Shown piece after piece: positions 53,852 through 64,000 of a stretch of DNA of 64,000 nt. The DNA lies in NCBI GenBank assembly GCA_015956445.1, contig WIUZ02000002.1, positions 1,674,001 through 1,738,000 of the forward strand, written 5' to 3'. Made by a program: the position numbers and the translations under genes. Within the stretch, counting starts at the first letter, position 1, and each line of letters opens with the position of its first letter. The notes below the pieces were generated by a model. It ran no database searches, had not been told where the DNA came from, and worked only from the letters and a program-made list of their open reading frames with translations. This DNA is from Thelephora terrestris. Lineage: Eukaryota; Basidiomycota; Agaricomycetes; Thelephorales; Thelephoraceae.

Positions 53852-53925
53852 CCAGACGTTCTAGGATCTCAATCTGAGTTTAAAATACGAGCCGGTGAAA
53901 CATCGATCGATCCTAGAACGTCTGG
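53852..53925. repeat. Perfect inverted repeat, 17-bp arms, 40-bp loop
   Basis: CCAGACGTTCTAGGATC at 53852-53868 and its exact complement at 53909-53925. It lies in a gene-free stretch and would form a stable hairpin. It may be the remains of a small inverted-repeat element. Confidence 0.85.
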
Positions 53926-54031
53926 GGAACTCTGTATACAGAGGGCCATGTCACGGTAACGGTGTCCATAAATGGCTAACCCTAACCCGATCAACCACAT
54001 TGTAAATTACCCAGAAAGAATTTTATTGTAT

Positions 54032-54424
54032 TTACTTGGAACAATAATCTGATTGGATCCCTCTTTCCACTTGTAACCCACCAATGATGGACGACACGGA
54101 GCTCAACGAAGGCCAGCCAGGACCAGGTCGCAACTTGAGAGAACGCACGGAAAACCTGCTGAACCCTGTCCCCACAATGACCGTAGAATCGAGGCTGAGT
54201 ATCAGGGCCTCTGTCACGTCAAGCTGGAAGGAATGAGGCGCGTTCTGGTTGAATGCGGCTTTCACTGTGTTGGTGAGAGCCTCTCTTGTTGCATTTGAGT
54301 CGTAGCCCCCCTTTGATCTACGTGCTTGCTCGACTGAGTGAATTACGAGGGAGCGCCACTGGTCCCTTCTGCCAGTCCATTCAGCATGAGTGGGGTAGCA
54401 CGGATGGGGATAACCGAAGGACAA
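54032..54424 (-). pseudogene. Fragment resembling the start of a RecQ-type/DEAD helicase domain
   Basis: The open stretch reads YDSNATREALTNTVKAAFNQ, then PHSFQLDVTEALILSLDSTV and IVGTG. A Phe/Gln followed by D.TEAL...D..V..GTG resembles the Q motif and the beginning of motif I of RecQ-like helicases, which would continue GKT. Instead the frame meets a GT and then unrelated sequence to the stop, so the helicase core is absent. No ATG precedes it in frame. I read it as a truncated remnant; the family call is tentative. Confidence 0.3.
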
Positions 54425-54746
54425 ATAAGAATAAATAATGGAAGGGATTGAGCACTGTGACCTGAGCCTCGCACGCTAGTAACACGTCACCCCCTGTGAC
54501 CGTGATCCCCCCTTCCTCTATACATAGTTCACAAGACGTTTGGGAGTATCTCTCTGCAGACCCACATGAGATCCAAAATACCCGATCTTCAATGATTGAA
54601 TCAAAATTTTTCAAGTCCGACCGACGAGGGCTGCAGAGAGATAACTCCCAATTGTCTTGTATCTAGACTAGACTGTCCCTTATCCGGTTCCCAATTAAAA
54701 ATTTGCACGATGCCCACCAATCCGCCGCTCCTCACCCCCTCCCACG

Positions 54747-55920
54747 ATGATCGCTTTCACCTGTCACGGTTTCCTTGGAGAGAACACAGTTTCTCTATCT
54801 ATCGATGGTGCTTCTCAAGAGTCACAGGTCTCGGCTTCCGTCGTCTTTGCCCTCAATGTTCCTTGTGTCTTTGACAGACTCGGGTGCCAAAGGTCTTCTG
54901 TCGTCGTCAAGGTCCCCACTTTGAATGGTTTTTACATCTCCAAAATGAACCTCTCGGTGTCCTATGGTCCCCTAACCGACGTGTCTCTTGGTTCTGATTG
55001 GATACTCCTCTGTCAACCTGTCTTCATCAACGACCACCCATCCATCTTGAACCCGATGCTCAATACCATCCAGGCACTTCCCCCTCTCCATAGCTGGCAG
55101 CCAACTAGTGGTTTGTTTGTCCATTCTTCTTCAAAGCAACGTCTCTCCTCTGACTTACCGTTTAGTTACAGTAAATCTCGCTCAACTGCTCACAACTTCC
55201 CAGCGCAAAGCGCATGATGCACTGTCGTCCGTGCTGGGGAGTTGTTGCACCAGTGCCGTATCTTGTAATGAAATGTTTATGGACCATCGTATTGAGACAC
55301 GTTGTCAAACCGACGAGGAACAGCGCGATGCCGTTCTCCATCACTTGTTGAATGGAATGTGTTTTTTACGGTTGGATGTTCTTTCATGTCAATCTCTTAG
55401 CCGCCGCCTTGCATCGACGATGCACCTCTCGTACGACATTTGTACTTCATTGTTGTTTACATATAGGCGTAAACAACTGGATCTGAGTACATTCCAGTTG
55501 TGTTGTGCGTCCCTGGACATGAGAAGCAATGGGTCGAACCCTGGACGTGATCTATCTCATCGGTTGCAGCAACGCCTGACACGTTGGGGCCCACTCCAGA
55601 AGTGCGAGAATGCAGTTGATATGATTTCTCATGTCGAGTCGTTTGGTTTCGGTTCCCTGCTCGAGCTCACTTCTCTCCATGGCATTCGTATGGACGTGAG
55701 CACCTCTGACAAAGATGAATTTCGCAATGCCATCGTCAATCACCTCGTGTCCGGGGAATGCCAAACAAAAAATGCGGTGTTGTGTGCCTCTCTCTGTTCT
55801 ATTCTGCTTCCACCCAGTGTAGATTGTAAGATACATGAGACTAAAGACACGAGAGTCGAGAGTGGAACACCATTCCCTGATTTCAGGTTGGGCTGGGCCG
55901 ACCCTGGCCGACCACCGTGA
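54747..55920 (+). CDS. Unrecognised protein, possibly transposon-associated
   Basis: Two exons joined near 55108-55165 (donor after WQPTS, acceptor before VTVNLAQLL) give about 370 aa. It starts MIAFTCHGFLGENTVSLSID, with DVSLGSDWILLCQPVFINDH as the most distinctive segment. The second exon has LHHLLNGMCFLRLDVLSC, RLASTMHLSYDICTSLL and a Leu-rich end. No catalytic motif is visible. The 3' end after SVDCKIHETKDT may be an intron or 3' UTR, since the last 20 codons look non-coding. It is divergent from the helicase-like fragment, a pairing suggestive of a transposon remnant. Inference only. Confidence 0.45.
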
Positions 55921-56080
55921 AGATTCGAGGTTGAAAAGTCCCGGGCTTTGCCGCTAGCCGGCCCTACCCCTTATCGTGACAAAAGATGGTCGCCCATCTC
56001 GCGCCCATCTCTACCGAGTTAGCTTTTCCAGGCTTTTCCTCACAGCCTTTGTGCCAACCCCGCCTCCACAAACTTCAGCC

Positions 56081-58912
56081 ATGACTACGAACTCCCTTCA
56101 ACCGGAGGGAGGGCACGATGGGGCTTTTTCCTCGCTGTCCGCATCCATAGAAGCTCTAAATCTTGTGAACCAAAACACGAGCGTCGAATCGGCCAAGAGT
56201 GTTTTCGGCTCGGCCGGTGTACTTCTGGCTACGATTAGAGTATGTCTCCTCCCCACTCTGTGACGATGGACTTCCTGTTCACGGTCGTCTAGGATTTGAT
56301 GGTCAACCAACAAGACTACGTCGTGCTCGGGTTTTCTTGCGCTGGCGTATGTCAAGCTCTCGACCGGGGGTTGAGTGGGAGACGAATGGAAGAGCTCAGC
56401 GGGTCCGTCCTCTGGGCGATTGAGAAACTGACAACGTGAGTTGGTCTGCAAATGCGTACGTTGAACGACCAAGTCACCAAGGACCCAATCGCAGGACTGT
56501 GGCAGCGATCCAAGAACAAATCGTCAAGCAAGATCAAAAAAATCCGGCCTTACCTTCCTTCCATGCGAGGAACGATAAAGAGATGATTGCCGCTTGGGGG
56601 CGGGACTTCGATAGGGTCCTCCATATCTTCAACGTGCGTCCACTCAGCCCCATTTGACGATCACTAAAGGCTCTCCTTTCAGATGGAGTTATCAATCAAC
56701 AATCATATGGTACTCTTGAACATTCATCGTGATGTGCAGGCGGTTCAAGGAGGGACCGACGGCCGACACCAACCAGTAAGCACAACCATTCCTTCGTCAA
56801 CAACAAAATAATGATTTCCTTAGATCCAAGCAAGGTCGGTGCTCCCTAGTGTTAGAAGGATTCGTGGTCTCATGTTTCAGTAGCATCCCTCTTGGGGAAT
56901 TGCCTCCCCCTCCACCTGGTGCCTGTTTTGGACGCGATGCGCTTATCGAGAAAATCGTCGGTCTTGCAGACACCTTCAACTCTATCGCTCTCATTGGCGC
57001 TGGCGGGATTGGTAAAACATCTGTTGCCCTCGCTGTTCTACATCACGATCGCATACAAGAACAGTTTGGTAGCAACCGCCGGTTCGTCCGCTGCGATAAT
57101 TTTCCAGCTTCCCGGCCCAACTTTCTCCGCCGGCTCTCAAAAGTTATCGGTGCCGACATGAGGGACCCCGAGGACTTGGTTTCCCTCCGACCGTTCCTAT
57201 CTCTCACCAAAATGATCATAGTCCTCGATAACGCAGAATCCATTCTCGACCCACAGGGAACCGACGGGAAGGAGATCTATGATGCGGTGGAGGAGTTGAG
57301 TCGATTCAGCAACATCTGCCTCGCTATTACTTCCCGCATCACGACTGTCCCTCCGAATTGTGAAACCATCGAAATTTCAATGCTATCGATGGAGGCCGCA
57401 CACGACGTGTTCTATCGTATCTACAAGTATGGGAAACAATCAGATCTGGTCAACGACATTCTAAGGCAAATGGACTTCCATCCACTCTCAGTCACGTTGC
57501 TAGCCACCGTTGCCCATCAATATAAGTGGGACAATGGTCGACTGGCCAAAGAGTGGAAGCAACGCCAAACAGGTGTGCTTCATACCGAGCACAACGACAG
57601 CCTCGCAGCCACGATAAACCTCTCGCTGGCCTCCCCAATGTTCCAAGGTCTTGGCCCTGACGCCCGAAGGCTTCTTGAAGTCATCGCATTCTTCCCGCAG
57701 GGTGTCGACGAGAATAACCTCGACTGGTTGTTTCCGACCATCCCTAATATAAATGCCATATTCGACAAGTTCTGCATCCTTTCCCTCACATATCGCAGCG
57801 ACGGTTTCGTCACAATGCTCGCCCCACTTCGCGACCATCTTCGCCCCATAAATCCAAAACGATCCTCGCTCCTCTGCGCAGCAAAGGAACTCTACTTTAC
57901 CCGGTTATCAGTCGATGTCGATCCTAACACACCCACGTTTGGAGAAACTCGGTGGATCATTTCGGAGGATGTAAATCTTGAGCACCTGCTTGACGTCTTC
58001 ACGTCCATCGATAAACGCTCGGACTCCGTGTGGAGCGCCTGTGGAGACTTTATCAAGCACCTGTATTGGCACAAACCACGGCAAACGATACTACGGTCAA
58101 GGATCGAATGCCTTCCGGATGACCATCCCTCTAAGCCGGAATGTTTATTCCGGCTCTCGCGGTTGTTCAATTCGATGGGGAATAACCTGGATCAAATTTT
58201 ATTTCTTCTCCGCGTCTTAGAAATCCGTAGCAAGGAAGGGGATCAATATCGGGTCGCTCAAACGTTGTTGGAACTATCTGGAGCAAATCGGATGCTTGGC
58301 CTCCGCGAGGAAGGAATACGACAGGTGAAGGAGGCATTGAAAATCATGGAAAGGGTTGGTCGCGCCACGGACCGGGCAGTGTGTCTGAACGCCCTCGCCT
58401 ATTCTTTGCACGACGACAAACAACTCGACGAAGCACGAGATGCGGCATCTCGCGCCATCGCTCTCTCGGAGAAAGGCCAGGAACTCGAGACCTTTCGATC
58501 CCATCACATCCTCGGCGCAATATATTCTTCCGAGGGCGAGCGAAAGAAAGCAATCCACCATTACGAGGTAGCACTCGGGATCGCGTCCCCTTTCAAATGG
58601 CACACCCCGATGTTTTGGATCCATCACTCCATGGCAAATCTATTCTGCGATGAAGGCACGTTCGACGATGCGCAGGCCCACATCACGCAGGCAAAGCTGC
58701 ACGCTGCCGATGACACTTACTGCCTCGGTCGGGCGATGGAGGTGCAGGCTAGGATTTTATACCGACAAAAGTGGCTCGCGGATGCAATACCCGAGGCTGC
58801 GTGTGCGATCGAGACTCTCGAGAGGCTCGGGGCGGTGGCAGGTTTTGATGCCAGCAGAGCTCTTCAGGATATCGAGCCTGCAACGGAAAGCCAGGCTATC
58901 TCCGGTGGATGA
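56081..58912 (+). CDS. NLR-type STAND NTPase: helical N-domain, NB-ARC, TPR repeats
   Basis: Fungal NLRs are candidate non-self or damage receptors. The start MTTNSLQPEGGHDGAFSSLS begins a helical N-terminal domain spread over several short exons (SAGVLLATIR; DYVVLGFSCAGVCQALDRGL; WGRDFDRVLHIFN; ELSINNHMVLLNIHRDVQAV), similar to the MLKL-like or adaptor helical bundles of Agaricomycete NLRs. A linker with a proline run leads to ACFGRDALIEKIVGL. The NB-ARC core has Walker A GAGGIGKTS, Walker B KMIIVLDNAES and ICLAITSR. From about the middle of the large last exon, TPR-like repeats follow (RVAQTLLELSGANRMLGLRE; AVCLNALAYSLHDDKQLDEA; SHHILGAIYSSEGERKKAIH; HHSMANLFCDEGTFDDAQAH). The large last exon (starting near 56870) is unbroken, so it looks functional. 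Confidence 0.82.
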
Positions 58913-59634
58913 CATTCCAGTGGTGAGCCTCTCGAAACGATACCACGTCCTACACCTGTTGAACCTCCATCTTTAGCACGCGGCGCACCATCTGATACCT
59001 TGACGAATACCTCGTAGATCACGGGTCTGGGCGTTCACCGCGCGGCTGATCCATGTATTTTTACCGTTCCCAAAGACGACCTTTACCGTACCTATTGACA
59101 CCCTTTCTTCACTTTTCTCGTGCTCATGTTTAACGCATCACTCCCATCCATTCATCTGCATTTTCTCCTTTTTCCGAGTGACTGATCTTTGACCTGCTTA
59201 AACCTCAAAACTTCCAGGCCGGGCTCATGCCCAGGTATTCGACCAACAATTCAAGCGCAAGTCTTTGGGTCAGATCTGCCGTCGCGGGAGAAGGAAGGGG
59301 CATCACCGATCGACGCGGTTTCAGATCTCCGGGCCCTCTGGCACACGGCACTCAGGCACCGAGCTGAGCGAGGCTTTGGTTGTCCTCCTTTCCTTGCTCC
59401 CAATCTAACTGAGCCACCGTATTGCCATACACTACGATGACCACCGTCCTGGATTGTTTACATGCGTTTCTTGGGCCAAACTATGGGTCCTGGCGGACCC
59501 CGATGGACGTCTCTCAGCGTGTCCCTCTGCCTTCTTGTCGAGTGTTTAACTAGTGGCCACTTATCTCGTATAGAGGTCGTAAAAAGCTCCGACGACGAGA
59601 CCGTCGCGTATGGACCTGAATCGGGCGCGAGCAG
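58913..59634. other. Gene-poor stretch after the NLR gene
   Basis: No assigned gene. A short coding-like stretch around 59215-59330 (AQVFDQQFKRKSLGQICRRG) follows an AG and could be an exon of the unassigned gene below. Confidence 0.35.
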
Positions 59635-59928
59635 TCGTTCCATGCGAGCATCGAGGCCGAGAAGTACCAGTACGAATCCGCGGCTTTTGAATCGAAAGGA
59701 CTGTTCTACCGTAGTGAATCTGACGAGCAACAGCGAGCGCTCTTTGGAATCACGCTTTCCACGCGGCGCGACTTCAGGCCCAGGTATTGGCCTACCCTCG
59801 TGACTGAGGTTTACGATGAAGGGAACGCTCTACGGCGTTTATCCCATGGGCTTTCAACCCTTCAGGACAGGTATCATTCTCGCGATCAGGCGGGCCCGCG
59901 ACTCATCCATCCGTGCCCCTGGCAGTGA
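59635..59928 (+). other. Possible exon of an unrecognised gene
   Basis: Following an AG at 59633-59634, an open frame runs FHASIEAEKYQYESAAFESK, SDEQQRALFGITLSTRRDFR, YWPTLVTEVYDEGNALRRLS to a stop at 59926-59928. Codon use looks like real coding sequence, but I could not find the rest of the gene or name it. Confidence 0.3.
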
Positions 59929-60680
59929 AGCGATGCTCCCCACCAAGTCGACACGTTTGTGCAGTAGCGAGCCCAGATGGAATCAGCTTCCGTTCACGGC
60001 AAATACTCTCAACATCCAGAACCCCATAAAACCATAGAGTAAGGGTGCTTCGGCGCCCCAGTAAATCGTAACCGCTGGTTCACTGGCCCTGCGAGAGATC
60101 GCATGATTTCGCTCATCCACAGCACAAGATGGGACATATCGTTGGTGAACAGAGCGAGCGGACACCGGTAAGCGAACCACATTCATGCAATCCACCACTC
60201 GAATCTTTTTCGAATCAGAAGCACAGCGCATGGCCACAGACGCATTCGCAATCACCGTAACCTTCCCGCCTCTCAAGAGCGTACGAACATCCCGGGCGAG
60301 GCCCACAAGTGAGTTCCCCCCAAGAGAGGCCAAGAGGAAGCCCGGGAGAACAGGGTCAACCAGATGGTGGGGAGCCGTATAAACAAAACCCCATCCAGAG
60401 CGAAACGAGGAGACCACACCCCCCTACAGCCACCAATTTCAGTTCAGAAAATCTCATCTCATCTCTCTCGTTCTCACAAGGACCCTAGAGATGAAATCAA
60501 ACGGAAAAGCGGCTTTGGACCTATCCAAACTGACATTTTGCGGGTCACGTTGGTGGAGAGGCAGGCGCGAAGAGGGATATATATATGTATAAAACGAGGG
60601 GAGAGGGGAGGGGCTTGACTCTCGAGAGGGACAAAGGGAGAGAGTTGTAACGATAGACTTTTCAGTGCGTCCGTCGCGGT
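59929..60680. other. Intergenic
   Basis: About 750 bp with no supported gene. A TATATATATG run occurs near 60580. Confidence 0.4.
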
Positions 60681-61359
60681 TTAGTGGTGGTCGTGCCCGT
60701 GCTCGCCTTCTTCCGGACCATGGTAATCCAGCTTGTAAACTGAAAAAGCAAAAGGCAGGGGAGAGTATAAGTTCACCCGCGACTTCAAGGTAGAGGATAA
60801 CGGATGCACGACTTGCCGGAACCACATTCCCCACAACGAAGCAACTTGTCTTTATGAATGGTGTACCACCTGATGTCGTGAGAATCCTGAGGAGACCCAG
60901 TGCACCCCATCACGCGCTCGACGTCCTACACAGAAAAAATAAAATTAACGTTCAGCTCGCCAGCCCCCGCAAATCACACCACGAAACCGAAACATCAAGG
61001 ATACAGGGGAAAAGGGGCAAAGGAAAGAAACTTCAAAAGAGAGGAAAGCTCACGAGAGAATAGACCAAAACCGGGTGATCCAGGGTCCCAATCCTGCTCG
61101 AATCCAACGGCTGGCTGTCGAACACCTCCACGCCCTCCAAGTACCCCATGGTCTGCATCCTCTCCAGCCCCGTCGACTGGTTGATATCCGTCGGGACCTC
61201 TCCGCTCTTTCCGCCTTCCCCGAGCAGCTGGGGAGCAGGGTGCCCTGACTTTCGGGCGGTGGAGACGGTGAACGCGCGAGAGGAGGTCGTGGTTGTGGGT
61301 TTGGACCAGACGCTTAGACGAGCCGCGGGTCGCGCGAGGCGGAAAACGTGAGACAGCAT
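60681..61359 (-). CDS. COX4: Cytochrome c oxidase zinc-binding subunit (yeast Cox4 / mammalian COX5B)
   Basis: Nuclear-encoded subunit on the matrix side of complex IV. Exons 61359-61054, 60925-60817 and 60739-60681 give 157 aa. The presequence (MLSHVFRLARPAARLSVWSK) is basic and hydroxylated. Then come HPAPQLLGEGGKSGEVPTDI, GLERMQTMGYLEGVEVFDSQ, PLDSSRIGTLDHP, and the zinc region ERVMGCTGSPQDSHDIRWY with RCGECGSVYKLDY. The second intron (60816-60740) begins GC (G/GCAAGT); this splice alone restores the conserved CGSVYKLD. The protein ends in a His-rich tail (GEHGHDHH). Complete. Confidence 0.93.
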
Positions 61360-61613
61360 TTTTTTTTTCTGTCTGTGTTGTGGTGTACGGGGGGAAGGAA
61401 AGACCTGGGTGAGAAAGGGATATGTTCTTGTATGCGGAACTTTCGGTCAAGCACGGAAAGCGCGGCTGGGAGTTTGTCACGCGTCACGCGATCGCTGTCA
61501 CAGATTCTGGACGCAACCTGGATTGCGACTAAGTAGTAAGGGTGTAAAGTATATGGTAGAGTAGTTCTACGCGGGTTTGACACAACAAATGAACGTGATT
61601 GCATAGGCGTGCA

Positions 61614-64000
61614 CTATCTAAAAAGAATGACATCTAGGGGCATACATCCAGGTCGCTGGCCAGGTTCGAGCCTATCTCGGGATTGCAGAAATATGGGTCG
61701 TGAGTCAACAGCCCTTGCGCGAAGGAAGAGGAAACGTAACCCACCCGGATAGAACCAAAAGGAAATGGCTATAATCACGTAGAAACCTGACAATAACAAT
61801 CAGGCGTCCAACGAGCCAACAGCGAGTGAAAGGGCGCACCGATGAGAATGAGCCCTTCCATCCAATTGGAACGTCCATCGGCCACTACATAATTCATGGT
61901 ATGGACTACGAACGCACACGTAGAGTCACCGATACCATTCCGAGAGGATGTGCAAAATGGAGGCAGAATCAGTGAGTCGATAGCGGTATTTTTAACAGTA
62001 AAAGAACACTTACTCGCGAGATACAGCGCCACCGATTCAAAAGGATCAAAGAGCATCCCCAACGGGTAACCCGTTATCCACGCAATGATGCAAATGAGCG
62101 GTATAACGAAGAGCGAAAGTTGCTGTTCGAGCGTGAGCGTGGACCCGCAAGACCCAAAGAAACGGTCACTCACGATGGTAGAACCGATAGCAACAGCGCT
62201 GCTCAGAGTCAGCTGATCCTTGACCGAGACGTTGATGGCCGTCACGCAATCTACGAGAGAATGGGTCAGAATTGACCGCCACCTCCGCAAGGCCGCTCCC
62301 TTACCAGCGATCGCCCGGACTGTAGGCAAGAGAATGAGAGCCGTCCACTCCTTGCTGATGTACTTGGTAACAGAAATCTGATTGGCTGTCACCACAAGCC
62401 AATCGGCGGCGACGGCGACCAGCTACAAAAATCGCGTTCAAAACCCTAACCTTTCGCGTGTGACAGTTCGTTCTTACCACGGAGACAACGGCAAGAATAA
62501 ACACGGTCATGAACCAGCTGAGTTGGGGCACTTGAACCTCCTGGTCGTTAGGAACTTCCGAGGTTGCTTCCTGACCAAAAGGGTTCGGGTGTTCTTCGCC
62601 TTCGTTGAGGGTCACCTCTGAACGGTCACTGGCAGCGGTCTCGGTTCGCTCCATAGGGACCCCAGTACTTGTGCTTCTTCGAGGAGTCGGATGTACGAGT
62701 CTGATGGAGTTTTGCGGGGAGAAATTTCGCAGTGATTCAACGTTAGACAGGTCAGGGGCGGATGACAATGAGCGAGAGAACGTTGATGGAGACGCTGAAC
62801 GTCGTGGTGGGGGCTCGAGAACATCACCAGTCGGTAAAGCACCAGGTTGGAGTACTGGGCTGGTAAATCCCTTGCCTTTCACGTTCTTCTTCGTGCACGC
62901 GCGGCTATGAATCCCAGCGGCTGAGTCCTCATACAGATGGGAGTGGGACCACAGTTGGAACGTGAGGTAGGCAACGTAAACTTGAAAGGTCGTCAGCCAA
63001 TAGTTGGGAGAGGGGCATTGGCACTCACCCAGTAAGAGGGTGACCGCCACTCCATGGCTCATTTTCAAGATGGCTGCTTTCTGGCTGTCAAGACTAACGG
63101 TAGGCACGAGATCGGTATCTACGCCTAATGGATCGTCCTGGTCGGAGCGGAGGGCTAAATGGAAGACTAATGTAGCAGGATGGTAAACGCGTACTGCGTC
63201 CAAGAGTTTGGCATCGCACCTGCAGGTAGTAGTACTGCGCCCACGGATATCGATAGTAGGGAGGACTGAACCTGGATTGCGGCTAGAGCCCACTTATTAG
63301 CCAAGTTAGGTGACAACGTGATGAACTCGCTTACAGGAATTGAACCATTGCTCTTTCCAGCGTAATCCGCCCGCGAAAGTGCATAGCCCAAAGACTAGTA
63401 CTGAGGTAAACGCTATCAGAGTCGAAGATGTGAGATTCGAAACCAGAAAACCCACGTGATTTGCACATCATGGAACCAATCACTACACGGAGGGTCAGCT
63501 TTAATGGGAACATGGGAACAAACGGACAGACATGATGATTGGACGATGCGGAGCTCGCATTTCCTCAGGGCAATGAACTATAGGATATGTTGGTTCCAGA
63601 TGACACGTCAAATACAGAGGGAAACACACAGCGATGACCATCTCGACACTGCAAGGGCGTTAGCATAGCTCGATTGACTCGATCCTCGCCACTCACATGT
63701 TGGACTACAAAAGCGAAATATTTTGAGTCACCGGTGTAGAGTAGTTGAAGGTCAACTCACCAAGCTCGCGTTTAGCAATCCGGCCTTGGAACCACCGATG
63801 CGACGAGCGAGAGAAGCGGTGGCGAGGTCATGAAGCTAATGGTTTTGTAAGAAAGTGACGAGTCGCACACGGAGAGACGGTACCCTTATCAAAGGAATCA
63901 AAGACAGGATGCAGACTAGGCTTGGCCGTAAGTGACACTGCTAGGGATAAGTCCTGAAAACTTACAAAGAAAGATGATGGAATCGGCCTCTTGAACGGAG
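61614..64000 (-). CDS. Second Ca2+/H+ exchanger-like protein, divergent (N-terminus off the window)
   Basis: The minus strand carries the exchanger plan across many short introns: ADSIIFL, ATASLARRIGGSKAGLLNAS with SNIVEMVIA, LRKCELRIVQSS, GSMMCKSLLVFGLCTFAGGL with RWKEQWFNS, IQVQSSLLSISVGAVLLPAG, AAILKMSHGVAVTLLL, VYVAYLTFQLWSHSHLYED, a long Ser/Thr/Arg-rich loop, SWFMTVFILAVVSV, NQISVTKYISKEWTALILLP, DCVTAINVSVKDQLTLSSAV, QLSLFVIPLICIIAWITGYP, MLFDPFESVALYLA, MNYVVADGRSNWMEGLILI and VIIAISFWFYPG. Both GNxxE signatures have changed: the first reads SNIVE, and the second region reads RAIAD-C where GNAAEH is expected. Frames are open, so it is expressed-looking but may not transport Ca2+ in the usual way. 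The stop is taken at 61614; the last 30 residues may be extended beyond the family norm. Confidence 0.72.

Noticed and set aside
53970-53990. AACCCTAACCC as a telomere-like tract
   Set aside because: Only about 11 bp, in the middle of a gene-bearing region; too short to mean anything.
1-64000. CRISPR arrays, operons, bacterial promoters and ribosome binding sites
   Set aside because: The DNA is eukaryotic with spliceosomal introns; none of these applies. No tRNA or rRNA gene was recognised by eye either, though a covariance-model scan was not possible.

Overview
The window is nuclear DNA of a filamentous basidiomycete, most likely an Agaricomycete. Genes lie on both strands, most are split by many 45-80 nt introns, and spacers are short. 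Several families typical of Agaricomycetes appear: BTB proteins, a TKL-like kinase family with an HG(N)LKG loop, an NB-ARC/TPR NLR, and SAM-tailed transposon proteins. Species cannot be named from the sequence.

Layout. 0-6.3 kb: THG1 (partial), an unrecognised acidic protein, the SAGA deubiquitinase UBP8, and a HINT3-like HIT gene followed by a decayed tandem copy. 6.3-13.2 kb: a BTB gene, a patch of relics (two Ca2+/H+ exchanger fragments, a 49-52 bp tandem repeat, a frameshifted AXL2-like fragment), then an intact vacuolar Ca2+/H+ exchanger gene. 13.25-29.09 kb: one 15,838-bp mobile element. It is bounded by ~117-bp terminal inverted repeats (TIRs) and an 8-bp target duplication, and is inserted 3 bp after the exchanger stop codon. 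29.1-35.9 kb: displaced exchanger downstream DNA, another exchanger 5' fragment, a second 3,741-bp TIR element, and a second BTB gene. 35.9-43.2 kb: an unrecognised conserved gene, SVF1, an OMA1-like metallopeptidase, and a secreted Asn/Gly/Lys-rich protein. 45-53.6 kb: a tandem duplication of a predicted pseudokinase gene and a double-stranded-RNA-binding gene. 53.6-64 kb: helicase-like and unrecognised relics, an NLR gene, the COX subunit with the zinc site (COX4 of yeast), and a second, divergent exchanger gene running off the end.

The main discovery candidate is the 15.8-kb element. All seven genes I could assemble in it splice into uninterrupted reading frames: a 631-aa DDE integrase with a complete D-D-E triad, a BTB/POZ protein, a protein with a caspase/CHAT-like His and Cys pair behind a Cys-rich zinc-binding-like segment, and four proteins I do not recognise. 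Its ends carry arrays of a 9-bp palindromic word at strict 13-bp spacing (left) and alternating 13/11-bp spacing (right), plausible integrase-binding sites. The smaller element pairs a DD34E Tc1/mariner-type transposase with a SAM-like-tailed companion gene inside shared 72-bp TIRs.

Exon boundaries given as lists were checked for GT-AG (or GC-AG) ends and phase continuity by hand. No database search was possible, so family names rest on recognised motifs.
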